A stretch of 39,823 nucleotides of DNA from Pseudomonas fluorescens (GCF_018614775.1 NZ_JAGGOF010000056.1:1-39823); one strand, 5' to 3'; shown: positions 17,753 through 28,152, counted from the stretch's first letter. Notes: generated by a model from the sequence alone, not told the origin. Numbers and translations are program-made.

Positions 17753-18798
17753 GGGCTGTCCGTCTGCCCTACCGGCACCAGATCGACGAGTTCGCGCACC
17801 AAGACAGTGGCGAAGCATCCGGCCGGCAGGACGAATTCCAGTTGCAGAATGTCAGGCGAGGGATAATGCCACGACAGCCCGCCAATGGGCAGTCGCAGGA
17901 TGCGACGTTCGTGACTCATTCGCGCGTTTATCAACCAATCGCGCAAATCCGCTTCACGCTCGGCGATAGCCTGTTCCAGGTCGTGGGTCGCGCCTAACGT
18001 CGGTGAAGGGCCTTCGCCCCACTGCGGCCCGGTCGGGTGCAGGTCGAGGATCGCCAGGCGTGGATCGCTGCATTCGGCTTCACCGGCCGGAAAAAAGCTG
18101 CGGCTGTCGGTGAACGCCAGCAGGTCGCCGACCTGGGCTTGTTGCCAGGTGCCGTCAGCCACCCGTGCCGCCAGCACCTGGTTGAACAGGAAACTGCGGG
18201 CCGTGGACAACAACCGGGAACGCACGTTGCGCTGCTCCGGCAACGCCTTGCGTGCCGCCCAGGCGCGGGCATCGACGACGTTGCCACCGTCATGGCCAAA
18301 GCGCTGGGCGCCGAAATAGTTGGGGATGCCTTGGCGGATGATCTGTTGCAGGCGCGCGTCGATGGCCGCCGGGTCGCCCTTGAACTGGGTCAGGCGCAGG
18401 GTGAAGCCATTGGCCGAGTGCGCCCCGCGCTGCAACTTGCGCTTATGGCGCCCGGTCTTGAGGATTTTCAGCGTGTCGTTTTCCGCCGCCGACAGGTCCG
18501 GATCGGCCTTGCCCGGCAATTGGACGCTGAACCACTGGCGGGTCAGGGCCTGACGGTCCTTGAGCCCGGCATAGCTGACGGTGCGCAACGGCACGCCGGC
18601 GGCCTTGGCAATGCGCCGGGCCGCCTCTTCGGTGTTCAAGCCGCGTTTTTCCACCCAGATCCACAAATGCTCGCCATCGCCGGTCAACGGGATGTCGAGC
18701 ACTTCATCGACCTGGAAATCTTCAGCGGTGGCCTTGAGTACCGCGCTGCCGAGTGGTTCGCCGTAGGCACGCGGCCCCAACAGTTCCAGTTCGGTCAT
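17740..18798 (-). CDS. truD: tRNA pseudouridine(13) synthase TruD
   Basis: A 352-aa enzyme making pseudouridine at position 13 of tRNA-Glu. The catalytic Asp is in [31 protein letters not shown] is the second family signature. The start [17 protein letters not shown] was chosen because its ATG overlaps the ispF stop by 4 nt; the upstream in-frame codons lie inside ispF. Confidence 0.95.
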
Positions 18799-19268
18799 GA
18801 GCGCAGCAACAAGGCGACGCAATGGACGGCAATGCCTTCTTCGCGCCCAACGAAACCGAGCTTTTCGGTGGTGGTGGCTTTCACGTTCACTTGGTCCAGC
18901 TCAACTTGCAGATCCTCGGCAATCAACTGGCGCATCGACTCGATGTGCGGGGCCATTTTCGGCGCCTGGGCGACGATGGTGCTATCGACATTGCCGACTT
19001 TCCAGCCCTTGGCGTGGATCAGCGAGACCACGTGGCGCAGCAGCATACGGCTGTCGGCGCCCTTGAAGCGGGGGTCGGTGTCGGGAAAGTGCCTGCCGAT
19101 GTCACCCAGGGCCGCCGCGCCGAGCAATGCATCGCTCAAGGCGTGCAGCAGGACATCACCGTCGGAATGCGCGAGCAACCCGAAGCCGTGTGCAATCCGC
19201 ACGCCGCCCAGGGTGATGAAGTCGCCTTCAGCGAAACGGTGAACATCGTAGCCGTGGCCAATACGCAT
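18795..19268 (-). CDS. ispF: 2-C-methyl-D-erythritol 2,4-cyclodiphosphate synthase
   Basis: A 157-aa MEP-pathway enzyme that cyclises CDP-ME 2-phosphate for isoprenoid synthesis. The zinc ligands Asp8 and His10 are in GHGYDVHRF, and the third His in [32 protein letters not shown] is the C-terminal signature. The conserved N-terminus [12 protein letters not shown] fixes the start. That ATG lies right at the end of a terminator-like hairpin and T-run, so its Shine-Dalgarno candidate (AGGG, nine bases upstream) is inside the hairpin stem. Confidence 0.96.
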   Translation of the reverse strand: MRIGHGYDVHRFAEGDFITLGGVRIAHGFGLLAHSDGDVLLHALSDALLGAAALGDIGRHFPDTDPRFKGADSRMLLRHVVSLIHAKGWKVGNVDSTIVAQAPKMAPHIESMRQLIAEDLQVELDQVNVKATTTEKLGFVGREEGIAVHCVALLLRS

Positions 19269-19299
19269 AAAAAAACGCCCTGATTTCTGTCAGGGCGTG
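19269..19299 (-). terminator. Terminator-like hairpin abutting the ispF start
   Basis: Minus strand: 8-bp stem CGCCCTGA/TCAGGGCG followed by seven Ts directly joined to the ispF ATG. It terminates fghA transcription and covers the only Shine-Dalgarno-like AGGG for ispF. Confidence 0.8.
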
Positions 19300-19311
19300 A
19301 TTCTACCTGCA

Positions 19312-20157
19312 TTAGACGTTTAGAGCGCGCGCATGATGAGCCAAGTGGTCATCAATAAAACTGGCGATGAAGAAGTAGCTGTGGTCGTAGCCCGGTTGCA
19401 GGCGCAACTCCAGCGGATGAGCCGCGGCCTTGGCGGCCTGTTGCAAGGCTTCGGGCTTGAGCTGGTTGGCGAGGAAATCATCGCGATCGCCCTGATCCAC
19501 CAGCAATGGCAGCTTCTCGTGCGCTTCGGCGATCAAGGCGCAGGCATCCCATTCGCGCCATTTCGATCGGTCTTCCCCCAGATATCGGGAGAAGGCCTTC
19601 TGGCCCCACGGGCAATCCATCGGGTTGTTGATCGGCGAAAAGGCCGACACCGAGCGGTAACGCCCCGGGTTGCGCAAGGCACAGATCAACGCGCCATGGC
19701 CGCCCATGGAATGACCACTGATGCCGCGTTTATCCGAAGCCGGGAAATGCGCTTCGATGAGCGTCGGCAATTCCTGCACCACGTAGTCATGCATCCGATA
19801 GTGCCGCGCCCAGGGATCCTGCGTGGCATTCAGATAAAAGCCTGCGCCCAGGCCAAAGTCCCAGGCGCCGTCCGGATCGCCCGGCACGTCGGCGCCACGG
19901 GGACTGGTGTCGGGGGCAACAATGATCAGCCCCAGCTCGGCGGCCATGCGTTGGGCGCCGGCCTTGTGCATGAAGTTTTCATCGGTGCAGGTCAGTCCGG
20001 ACAACCAGTACAACACCGGCAACTTTGCGCCCTGCTCGGCTTGCGGCGGCAGGTACACGGCAAACACCATGTCACAGCCGAGCACGTCGGAACGGTGCCG
20101 ATAGCGCTTGTGCCAGCCGCCGAAGCTCTTCTGGCAGGAGATATTTTCGAGGTTCAT
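19312..20157 (-). CDS. fghA: S-formylglutathione hydrolase
   Basis: A 281-aa esterase-D family enzyme that hydrolyses S-formylglutathione to formate and glutathione, the last step of glutathione-dependent formaldehyde detoxification. Nucleophile Ser150 sits in GHSMGGHG. The [18 protein letters not shown] segment and the catalytic His in [10 protein letters not shown] are typical of the family. It lies downstream of adhC in the same direction, separated by a repeat-containing 90-nt gap. Confidence 0.96.
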   Translation of the reverse strand: MNLENISCQKSFGGWHKRYRHRSDVLGCDMVFAVYLPPQAEQGAKLPVLYWLSGLTCTDENFMHKAGAQRMAAELGLIIVAPDTSPRGADVPGDPDGAWDFGLGAGFYLNATQDPWARHYRMHDYVVQELPTLIEAHFPASDKRGISGHSMGGHGALICALRNPGRYRSVSAFSPINNPMDCPWGQKAFSRYLGEDRSKWREWDACALIAEAHEKLPLLVDQGDRDDFLANQLKPEALQQAAKAAAHPLELRLQPGYDHSYFFIASFIDDHLAHHARALNV

Positions 20158-20164
20158 GCTTCAC

Positions 20165-20240
20165 CTCAGCTTCAAGCTTCAAGCTTCAAGCTGCAAGTGG
20201 GCGGTGAACCGACTTGCAACTTGTGGCTTGAAACTTGCCG
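20165..20240. repeat. CTTCAAG-type repeat between adhC and fghA
   Basis: Tandem AGCTTCAAG units (20168-20197) are followed by inverted CTTGCAACTTG / GGCTTGAAACTTG (about 20213-20237). They can pair imperfectly as a long hairpin. This AGCTTCAAGCTGCAAG family is common between Pseudomonas genes. Confidence 0.7.
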
Positions 20241-20247
20241 CTGCTCC

Positions 20248-22363
<2,116 letters not shown>

Positions 22364-22389
22364 AAGTCGCCTATTCACCATCAAAACAT

Positions 22390-22416
22390 GTGGGAGCGAG
22401 CCTGCTCGCGATGGCG
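22390..22416. repeat. Single REP palindrome
   Basis: GTGGGAGCGAGCCTGCTCGCGATGGCG, a lone copy 27 nt after the gfnR stop, given here as positions with its core GAGCGAGCCTGCTCGC. Confidence 0.8.
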
Positions 22417-22468
22417 TCCGAATAAACACCTGAATAAGCGGATTCTTGCTCGCCCTCCCTTCAAAACA

Positions 22469-22482
22469 AGCGGATTTCCGCT
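22469..22482. promoter_or_regulatory. Perfect inverted repeat upstream of kgtP
   Basis: AGCGGA-TT-TCCGCT, centred about 76 bp before the predicted sigma54 start. A half-site AGCGGATT lies at about 22438. It is a candidate enhancer-binding-protein site. Confidence 0.5.
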
Positions 22483-22524
22483 CACCCCGCGCGGAAAACC
22501 CCTCTAAACCGGCCCTCTGCCACC

Positions 22525-22540
22525 TGGCACAGCTTCTGCT
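22525..22540 (+). promoter_or_regulatory. Sigma54-type promoter of kgtP
   Basis: TGGCACA-GCTT-CTGCT matches TGGCAC-N5-TTGCW with one mismatch. GG and GC are exactly 10 nt apart. Transcription would start near 22552, about 50 nt before the ATG. Confidence 0.75.
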
Positions 22541-22602
22541 ATAGCCCTGTCAGGCTGCGTTCCCACGCGCTCCACAAAAACAATTAAACGAAGGATCCTT
22601 CA

Positions 22603-23922
22603 ATGGATAACTCCAACGCCCTGCCCCTTGGGTCGGCTGCCGCGCCCGCCCGTGAAAGAACCACCGCCAGCCGGATCAAATCGATTTTCAGCGGTTCGGT
22701 CGGCAACATGGTCGAGTGGTATGACTGGTACGTCTACGCCGCTTTCTCGTTGTACTTCGCCAAAGCCTTTTTCCCCAAGGGCGACACCACTGCCCAGTTG
22801 CTGAACACCGCCGCGATTTTCGCCGTGGGCTTCCTGATGCGTCCGATCGGCGGATGGTTGATGGGCCTCTACGCCGACCGCGCCGGTCGCAAGCGGGCGC
22901 TGATGGCCTCGGTCTACCTGATGTGCTTCGGCTCGCTGATCATCGCCCTGAGCCCCAGCTATGAAACCATCGGCGTCGGTGCACCGATCCTGCTGGTGTT
23001 TGCCCGCTTGCTCCAGGGCCTGTCGGTGGGTGGCGAGTACGGCACGTCGGCGACCTACCTGAGCGAGATGGCGACCAAGGAACGTCGCGGCTTCTTCTCC
23101 AGCTTCCAGTACGTGACCCTGATCTCCGGCCAGCTCATCGCCTTGGGCGTATTGATCGTGCTGCAACAATTCCTCACCACCGAGCAACTGTACGCCTGGG
23201 GCTGGCGCATTCCGTTCGCCATCGGTGCCCTGTGCGCGGTCGTGGCGCTGTACCTGCGGCGTGGCATGGAAGAAACCGAGTCGTTCACCAAGAAAGAAAA
23301 GTCCAAGGAAAGCGCCATGCGCACCTTGATGCGCCATCCCAAGGAACTCATGACCGTGGTCGGCCTGACCATGGGCGGCACGCTGGCGTTCTATACCTAC
23401 ACCACGTACATGCAGAAATACCTGGTGAACACCGTCGGCATGAGCATCTCCGACTCCACCACCATTTCCGCTGCCACGCTGTTCCTGTTCATGTGCCTGC
23501 AACCGCTGATCGGCGGCCTGTCGGACAAGATCGGGCGCCGGCCGATCCTGATCGCCTTCGGCATCCTGGGCACGCTGTGCACCGTGCCGATCCTCACCAC
23601 CTTGCACACCATCCAGACCTGGTGGGGCGCGTTCTTCCTGATCATGGCGGCGCTGATCATCGTCAGCGGCTACACCTCGATCAACGCCGTGGTGAAAGCC
23701 GAACTGTTCCCCACCGAGATCCGCGCCCTGGGCGTCGGCCTGCCGTACGCGCTGACCGTATCGATCTTCGGCGGCACCGCTGAATACATCGCGCTGTGGT
23801 TCAAGAGCATCGGCATGGAAACCGGCTACTACTGGTACGTGACAGCGTGCATTGCGGTCTCGCTGCTGGTGTACATCACCATGAAAGACACCCGTAAGCA
23901 TTCGCGGATTGTGACTGACTGA
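22603..23922 (+). CDS. kgtP: MFS alpha-ketoglutarate permease (MHS family)
   Basis: A 439-aa proton symporter with 12 predicted membrane segments. The family signatures are GNMVEWYDWYVYAAFSLYFA near the N-terminus, the loop-2 motif GLYADRAGRKRAL, and RLLQGLSVGGEYG in helix 5. The central loop is charged (TKKEKSKES), and motif SDKIGRRPIL repeats in the second half. Length and motifs fit KgtP-type 2-oxoglutarate permeases, for example P. aeruginosa PA5530. The GGATCC-flanked GAAGGA ribosome-binding site is good. A sigma54 promoter lies upstream. Confidence 0.87.
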   Translation: MDNSNALPLGSAAAPARERTTASRIKSIFSGSVGNMVEWYDWYVYAAFSLYFAKAFFPKGDTTAQLLNTAAIFAVGFLMRPIGGWLMGLYADRAGRKRALMASVYLMCFGSLIIALSPSYETIGVGAPILLVFARLLQGLSVGGEYGTSATYLSEMATKERRGFFSSFQYVTLISGQLIALGVLIVLQQFLTTEQLYAWGWRIPFAIGALCAVVALYLRRGMEETESFTKKEKSKESAMRTLMRHPKELMTVVGLTMGGTLAFYTYTTYMQKYLVNTVGMSISDSTTISAATLFLFMCLQPLIGGLSDKIGRRPILIAFGILGTLCTVPILTTLHTIQTWWGAFFLIMAALIIVSGYTSINAVVKAELFPTEIRALGVGLPYALTVSIFGGTAEYIALWFKSIGMETGYYWYVTACIAVSLLVYITMKDTRKHSRIVTD

Positions 23923-23934
23923 CGGGTGTTTCTG

Positions 23935-23955
23935 CAGTCACTGCTCTGGTGACTG
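23935..23955 (+). other. Hairpin after kgtP
   Basis: CAGTCAC/GTGACTG with a 7-nt loop, 12 nt after the stop. No T-run, so a weak or absent terminator. Confidence 0.4.
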
Positions 23956-23964
23956 TAAGGGCCT

Positions 23965-24031
23965 CATCGCGAGCAGGCTCGCTCCCACAGGGATTTACGC
24001 TAACCCTGTGGGAGCGAGCCTGCTCGCGATG
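23965..24031. repeat. REPIN
   Basis: Two REPs in inverted orientation with 28-nt perfectly complementary arms (23965-23992, 24004-24031) and an 11-nt loop. It lies between convergent kgtP and the DUF347 gene and may act as a shared transcript end. Confidence 0.9.
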
Positions 24032-24045
24032 GGCGCAACTCGGTT

Positions 24046-24804
24046 TCAGCTCAGCTCCGCCGCACGCTCCCGGTTGCCATAACGATTCTGCGCATACGCC
24101 GCCCCGGCAATCATCACCACCAGAATCCCCGCCAACACCGCCGACGAACCAACAGTGCCGAAGTCCAGGCCGCCCTTCTCATGGGACTTGGTCATCAAGT
24201 CGCCCAGCGTCGCTCCCAGTGGTCGGGTCAGTACGAACGCGATCCAGAACAACACCACTGCTGAAATTCTGGTGAAGTACTTGAGCAGTACGACCACGGC
24301 AATGGCCGAGCCGATCAGCAATGCGCCGCCGCCGAACCCAAGGCCCGAATCGTCCGCCAGGTAATCACCGAGTGCCGTGCCCAAGGTGTTGGAGAACAGA
24401 ATGGCCATCCAATAAAACATCTCGCCGCGAAACGTCTGCACCTTGGTGACGTTGAGCGAATCACCGCTCAGGCGCCAGGCGGCGAAGATCGCCAACAGAA
24501 TCGCAATCAGGATCATCGAGCCGGTGGCGTAACCCAGTTCGAGGGTGCGGTCCATGAAGTCGGACATGGTGGTGCCCGCGGTGCTGGTGGACAGGATCAC
24601 GATCCAGTAGAGCAGCGGCTTGTAGGTCTTGGCCATCAGTTGCGTGATCAGCGTGAGGACGAACACGCTGATCAGGATCAGCGAGCTGATGGCGTAACCG
24701 ACGTTGAGGGTCATCGACAGTAAATCCCCCGCGGTTTCCCCCAGGGTCGTCGCGCAGATTTTCATGACCCAGAAGGCCAGGGTGATTTGAGGCAATTTAT
24801 TCAT
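24046..24804 (-). CDS. DUF347-repeat inner-membrane protein (COG4705)
   Basis: A 252-aa membrane protein with about eight hydrophobic segments in four tandem repeats (residues about 15-40, 67-96, 131-160, 187-217). Each has a core like T-LG-T-GD: TTLGETAGDLL, STAGTTMSDFM, NTLGTALGDYL, RPLGATLGDLM. This is the DUF347 repeat, of unknown function. The fourfold Gly-Asp and Ser/Thr motifs could line a channel or transport path (inference). It is divergent from the small secreted protein, with a shared 340-nt spacer. Confidence 0.85.
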   Translation of the reverse strand: MNKLPQITLAFWVMKICATTLGETAGDLLSMTLNVGYAISSLILISVFVLTLITQLMAKTYKPLLYWIVILSTSTAGTTMSDFMDRTLELGYATGSMILIAILLAIFAAWRLSGDSLNVTKVQTFRGEMFYWMAILFSNTLGTALGDYLADDSGLGFGGGALLIGSAIAVVVLLKYFTRISAVVLFWIAFVLTRPLGATLGDLMTKSHEKGGLDFGTVGSSAVLAGILVVMIAGAAYAQNRYGNRERAAELS

Positions 24805-25145
24805 TGCGGGAAACGCTCCAGTGCGTGGTGGCCGGCTATTGGCTTTCTGACCGTGCGGCAGACTGGCGTTCTGGCAGTGAAAAGCAGGTCGGGAAAATAT
24901 GAAAAATCTGTCACAAACGACAAAAGATCGATTAATCCCACATTAATCGGCGCGCTGCATGCTGGCCTCACTTGATCGATGACCTGCGCAACGTTCGCTC
25001 CGACACCGAGAACGATTGGGTGGATCGCTCTTAATATCTATTTAATAGATTGTTTTTAGCATTATTTTGAACTTTTCAATCAATTTAATTGGCGTAGCAT
25101 TCAACCCATGCAAGACACATCGCCAACGAACCTGGAGTGACCCCC
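24805..25145. promoter_or_regulatory. Divergent spacer with a perfect palindrome
   Basis: Holds a 21-bp inverted repeat CGATTAAT-CCCAC-ATTAATCG at 24929-24949 and TGTC-N6-GACA at 24909-24922. A very AT-rich block lies at about 25030-25090 before the secreted-peptide gene. A weak TTTTCA-N16-TAGCAT pair (TAGCAT at 25095) may be its promoter. No ORF is credible. Confidence 0.55.
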
Positions 25146-25379
25146 ATGAAAACCAAACTGATTCTCGCCCTGACCCTGTCCCTGCTGGCGGCTAATACCT
25201 TCGCTGCTGACGGCTATGATAAAACAGGTGCCGCCTCCTTCGGCGCTGGCGCCAGCGCAGCCATCGAACGCAGCCACTCGAGCAGCTACGCCGCTGACGG
25301 TTTCGACAAGACCGGCACCGCGGATGCCATCGCCGCCGATGGCTTCGACAGAACCGGTACCGCCGAAGCGATCGGTTGA
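25146..25379 (+). CDS. Small secreted protein with ADG-F/Y-DKTG repeats
   Basis: A 77-aa protein with a signal peptide (MKTKLILALTLSLLAANTFA) and a mature part of about 57 residues. The unit ADGYDKTGAA / ADGFDKTGTADAIA / ADGFDRTGTAEAIG occurs three times, the first two separated by an Ala/Ser-rich linker. CTGGAG precedes the ATG at proper spacing. I do not recognise the family. The acidic-aromatic DG-[FY]-D repeats could bind cations or self-associate (inference). A strong terminator follows immediately, so it is monocistronic. Confidence 0.75.
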   Translation: MKTKLILALTLSLLAANTFAADGYDKTGAASFGAGASAAIERSHSSSYAADGFDKTGTADAIAADGFDRTGTAEAIG

Positions 25380-25393
25380 TTGTTAAGTAGAAA

Positions 25394-25424
25394 AAAAGAT
25401 CGCAGCCTCGGCTGCGATCTTTTG
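25394..25424 (+). terminator. Bidirectional Rho-independent terminator
   Basis: AAAGATCGCAGCC and GGCTGCGATCTTT form a 13-bp stem with a 2-nt loop, flanked by As and Ts. This GATCGCAGCC terminator type is frequent in Pseudomonas. Confidence 0.85.
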
Positions 25425-25508
25425 CATCCCCCCATTCCCGCCCTGGAAATAAAAAGCCGGGCCTTGCACTATTGGCGGTCTACACATGCCCTTGCAGGAA
25501 CATCCGCC

Positions 25509-26129
25509 ATGCCCGATGACATCCATTTCTACGAACCCGCCAACGGACACGGCCTGCCCCACGATCCGTTCAACGCCATTGTTGGCCCACGCCCCATCGG
25601 CTGGATTTCGTCGCAGGATGCCGAAGGCCGCCTGAATCTCGCGCCCTACAGCTTTTTCAATGCCTTCAACTACATTCCGCCGATCATTGGTTTTTCCAGT
25701 GTCGGGCGCAAAGACAGCCTGAACAACATCGAACAGACCGGCGAGTTCGCCTGGAACCTGGCGACGCGCCCGCTGGCCGAGCAGATGAACCAGAGCTGCG
25801 CCATGGTTGCGCCTGAGGTCAACGAGTTCGAACTGGCGGGCTTGACGCCAGCGGCGTCACAGGTGATCCAGGTGCCGCGGGTGGCTGAAAGCCCGGTGTC
25901 CTTCGAGTGCAAGGTCACGCAGATCATTCAGTTGCAACGGGCCGACAAAGTGTTGGTGCCGAGCTGGCTGATCCTCGGTGAGGTGGTTGCGGTGCACATC
26001 GCCAGGTGGCTATTGAAAGACGGGATCTACGACACCGCTGCTGCCGAGCCGATCTTGCGCGGCGGCGGCCCGGCGGATTATTTCCAGTTGGGGCCTGAGG
26101 CGTTGTTCAAGATGCATCGCCCAAGATAA
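25509..26129 (+). CDS. Flavin reductase-like (FMN-binding) family protein
   Basis: A 206-aa protein of the DIM6/NTAB flavin-reductase-like family, a split-barrel that binds FMN. Typical segments are IVGPRPIGWISSQDAEGRLNLAPYSFFNAFNYIPPIIGFSS near the N-terminus and NIEQTGEFAWNLATRPLAEQMNQSC in the middle. The ORF extends further upstream, but MPDDIHFYEPANGHG with an AGGA site is the likely start because the upstream part reads through the terminator. The substrate or partner oxygenase is unknown. Confidence 0.85.
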   Translation: MPDDIHFYEPANGHGLPHDPFNAIVGPRPIGWISSQDAEGRLNLAPYSFFNAFNYIPPIIGFSSVGRKDSLNNIEQTGEFAWNLATRPLAEQMNQSCAMVAPEVNEFELAGLTPAASQVIQVPRVAESPVSFECKVTQIIQLQRADKVLVPSWLILGEVVAVHIARWLLKDGIYDTAAAEPILRGGGPADYFQLGPEALFKMHRPR

Positions 26130-26152
26130 AAAGCTGCACGCCAACCCCCGCC

Positions 26153-26207
26153 CGGATCGTTCCCACGCTCCCGCGTGGGAACGCCGCCAGGGACGCTCCG
26201 CGTTCCG
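26153..26207. repeat. GTTCCCACGC-type intergenic repeat
   Basis: A perfect 10-bp inverted repeat GTTCCCACGC-TCCC-GCGTGGGAAC (26159-26182) is followed by GGGACGCTCCGCGTTCC. The family is known between genes in fluorescent Pseudomonas. Confidence 0.7.
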
Positions 26208-26239
26208 CTTCTGGAAGGTGATGCAGCGCGTGAGAACAC

Positions 26240-26473
26240 TCAAAAAATCAACCCACCCTCGGCGTCGACACCCTGGAGATGAGTCAGCCGCACGGCGGCC
26301 GCTTCATCGGCGCTTGCGGCGGTGTCGAAGGTCTGTTCTTCAAGTACCTTGTTGAAACGCGGTGCACCCGCGCTGCCAATGGCTTTGGTGGCAATGGCCG
26401 CGTGATAGCCGCCACCTTCGCGGGGGACGACGGCGGAAACTGCTTCAAAGGTTTCAAAGGTTTTACGTGCCAT
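26240..26473 (-). CDS. Small conserved hypothetical protein
   Basis: A 77-aa soluble protein beginning MARKTFETFEAVSAVVPREGG. It is Ala-rich with an acidic C-terminal half and no recognisable domain or signal. AAGGA lies before the ATG. It follows the monooxygenase gene by 42 nt in the same direction, so probably the same operon. Confidence 0.7.
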   Translation of the reverse strand: MARKTFETFEAVSAVVPREGGGYHAAIATKAIGSAGAPRFNKVLEEQTFDTAASADEAAAVRLTHLQGVDAEGGLIF

Positions 26474-26515
26474 GCGTGTCCTTCCTGGCGGAGAAAAATG
26501 ACCGTCATTAAATCT

Positions 26516-26869
26516 TCAACCGGCCAGTTTGTGTACCTTCGCCAGGCATTCTTCGGTCGCCTGGGCGGCGGACACGTCCCTGAAGGTGTGGAAATCCAGC
26601 CTGGTCACCACCAGGTCTTGCACCAGCTCGGCGAAAATCGCCATGGCCGGGGAATTGAAGTAGGCGTCCATCACCTGCTGATTGACCCAGAGCCCCGACA
26701 CCAGCCACAAATCAGCGTCACATTGCGATTGTTGCAACGCAAAGTGCTGGCAGCCGGGGGCTTGGCGCGACGGCGCGATCAGCGTGCTCAGGCGCGCACC
26801 CAATTGCTTGGAGCAACCGCTACGGGCCCGCACGAAAGCCATGTGACTGACGGGGATCTGTGTAGTCAT
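26516..26869 (-). CDS. Antibiotic biosynthesis monooxygenase (ABM/YgiN-like) protein
   Basis: A 117-aa protein with the ferredoxin-like ABM fold: strand SHMAFVRARSG, helix SKQLGARLSTLI, PGCQHFALQQS, then DLWLVSGLWVNQQVMDAYFNSPAMAIFAELV. Such proteins are often small cofactor-free monooxygenases acting on quinols or aromatics, or stress-related proteins. The substrate cannot be told. GGAGG lies nine bases before the ATG. It is divergent from the AraC regulator, with a palindrome-rich control region between them. Confidence 0.8.
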   Translation of the reverse strand: MTTQIPVSHMAFVRARSGCSKQLGARLSTLIAPSRQAPGCQHFALQQSQCDADLWLVSGLWVNQQVMDAYFNSPAMAIFAELVQDLVVTRLDFHTFRDVSAAQATEECLAKVHKLAG

Positions 26870-27198
26870 GTTTCAAACCCTCCCAGGTAATCCGTTGTGC
26901 AGCCGGGGACAGGCTGCGACAGGATTAAAGGTTAAGCGCCACGATGCCAGCGTTGTTAGTCGATTCCTGCCGACCTGTTGCACAATCCTGCGCACAGGCG
27001 TAACAAAACCTCACAGATCCCCAGTGGAACCCGCGAAACTTGAAACAAAAGGTTTCAAGCAAGTTTCATCGACGTGGCAGGGTTCCGGTCCGACACGCCG
27101 TGCAGGATCAGGCAAGCTTTCAACAGGATGTGGCTACCGCTGCGCCTTGCACAAACATAAGCTTTGCTCATCGCTCCCTATCACTTGAGGATTCCGGC
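26870..27198. promoter_or_regulatory. ABM / AraC divergent control region with nested palindrome
   Basis: At 27035-27067 two inverted repeats are nested: GAAACTTG (27035-27042) with CAAGTTTC (27060-27067), and CTTGAAAC (27039-27046) with GTTTCAAG (27052-27059), giving repeated GAAAC/GTTTC half-sites. It lies about 130 nt before the AraC ATG and 165 nt before the ABM ATG. The rest holds no ORF. Confidence 0.6.
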
Positions 27199-28128
27199 AT
27201 GTCGCCGCTCGATCACGCCCACGTCCCGCTGGACACGTACCTGGAACAACAGCGCGCCGAACTGGCGTCGATCATCGCCCGCAACACCGGCGCAGACGGC
27301 AGCTACGCCACGGCTATTGGCTCGTTGAACCTGTCGCGCCACAGCCAGCCCCATGAATTTTCACCCGTGCTGGCGCAACCGGCACTGTGCATCATGGCCC
27401 AAGGCAGCAAGCAGGTGTGCCTGGCGGACGAACTGTTCAACTACGACCCGCTCCATTACCTGGTAGTCTCGGTGTCGATGCCCTTGAGTGGCTGCATCGC
27501 CAACGCGTCCCCCGAGCATCCGATCCTGGCCCTGCGCCTGGACATCGACCCGGCGGAAATCACCGCGCTGATCGCCGACGCCGGCCCCATGGGCGTGCCG
27601 ACCCGCCCCGCCGGACGTGGCTTGTATGTCGAACGCCTGGACACGCCGATGCTCGACGCCGTGTTGCGTCTGACGCGGCTGCTGGACAGCCCGAAAGACA
27701 TCGCCATGCTCGCCCCGCTGGTGCGCCGGGAGATTCTGTATCGCTTGCTGCGCAGTCCACAGGGTTATCGCCTGTACGAAATCGCCATTGCCAACAGTCA
27801 GAGCCATCGCATCAGCCAGGCGATCAAATGGCTCAATCGCCATTTCGAACAGCCGCTGCGCATCGACGAGCTGGCCCGGGAAGTGAACCTCAGCGTCTCG
27901 ACCCTGCATCACCGCTTCAAGGCGATGACCGCCATGAGCCCGCTGCAATATCAGAAGCAACTGCGCCTGCAGGAAGCCCGGCGACTGATGCTGGCCGAAG
28001 GGTTGGAAGCTTCGGCGGCGGGGTATCGAGTCGGTTACGAAAGCCCTTCGCAGTTCAGCCGCGAGTACAGCCGCTTGTTTGGTGCGCCGCCGCTGCGGGA
28101 TCTGGCGCGGTTGCGGTTGACGGTTTGA
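27199..28128 (+). CDS. AraC-family transcriptional regulator
   Basis: A 309-aa regulator with an AraC_N-type sensor (SPVLAQPALCIMAQGSKQVCLADELFNYDP, YLVVSVSMPLSGCI) and two C-terminal helix-turn-helix motifs (IDELAREVNLSVSTLHHRFKAMTAMSPLQYQKQLRLQEAR; VGYESPSQFSREYSRLFGAPPLRDL). The start MSPLDHAHVPLDTYLEQQ has TTGAGGAT at good spacing; an upstream in-frame extension runs through the operator. It probably controls the divergent monooxygenase (inference). Confidence 0.9.
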   Translation: MSPLDHAHVPLDTYLEQQRAELASIIARNTGADGSYATAIGSLNLSRHSQPHEFSPVLAQPALCIMAQGSKQVCLADELFNYDPLHYLVVSVSMPLSGCIANASPEHPILALRLDIDPAEITALIADAGPMGVPTRPAGRGLYVERLDTPMLDAVLRLTRLLDSPKDIAMLAPLVRREILYRLLRSPQGYRLYEIAIANSQSHRISQAIKWLNRHFEQPLRIDELAREVNLSVSTLHHRFKAMTAMSPLQYQKQLRLQEARRLMLAEGLEASAAGYRVGYESPSQFSREYSRLFGAPPLRDLARLRLTV

Positions 28129-28152
28129 TCCGGTTTTTGTGCTGGCAGTGCC

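Noticed and set aside
22600..23901. Open frame antisense to kgtP
   Set aside because: Translation is rich in Gln, His and Gly, typical of the reverse frame of a membrane-protein gene; no signal or domain.
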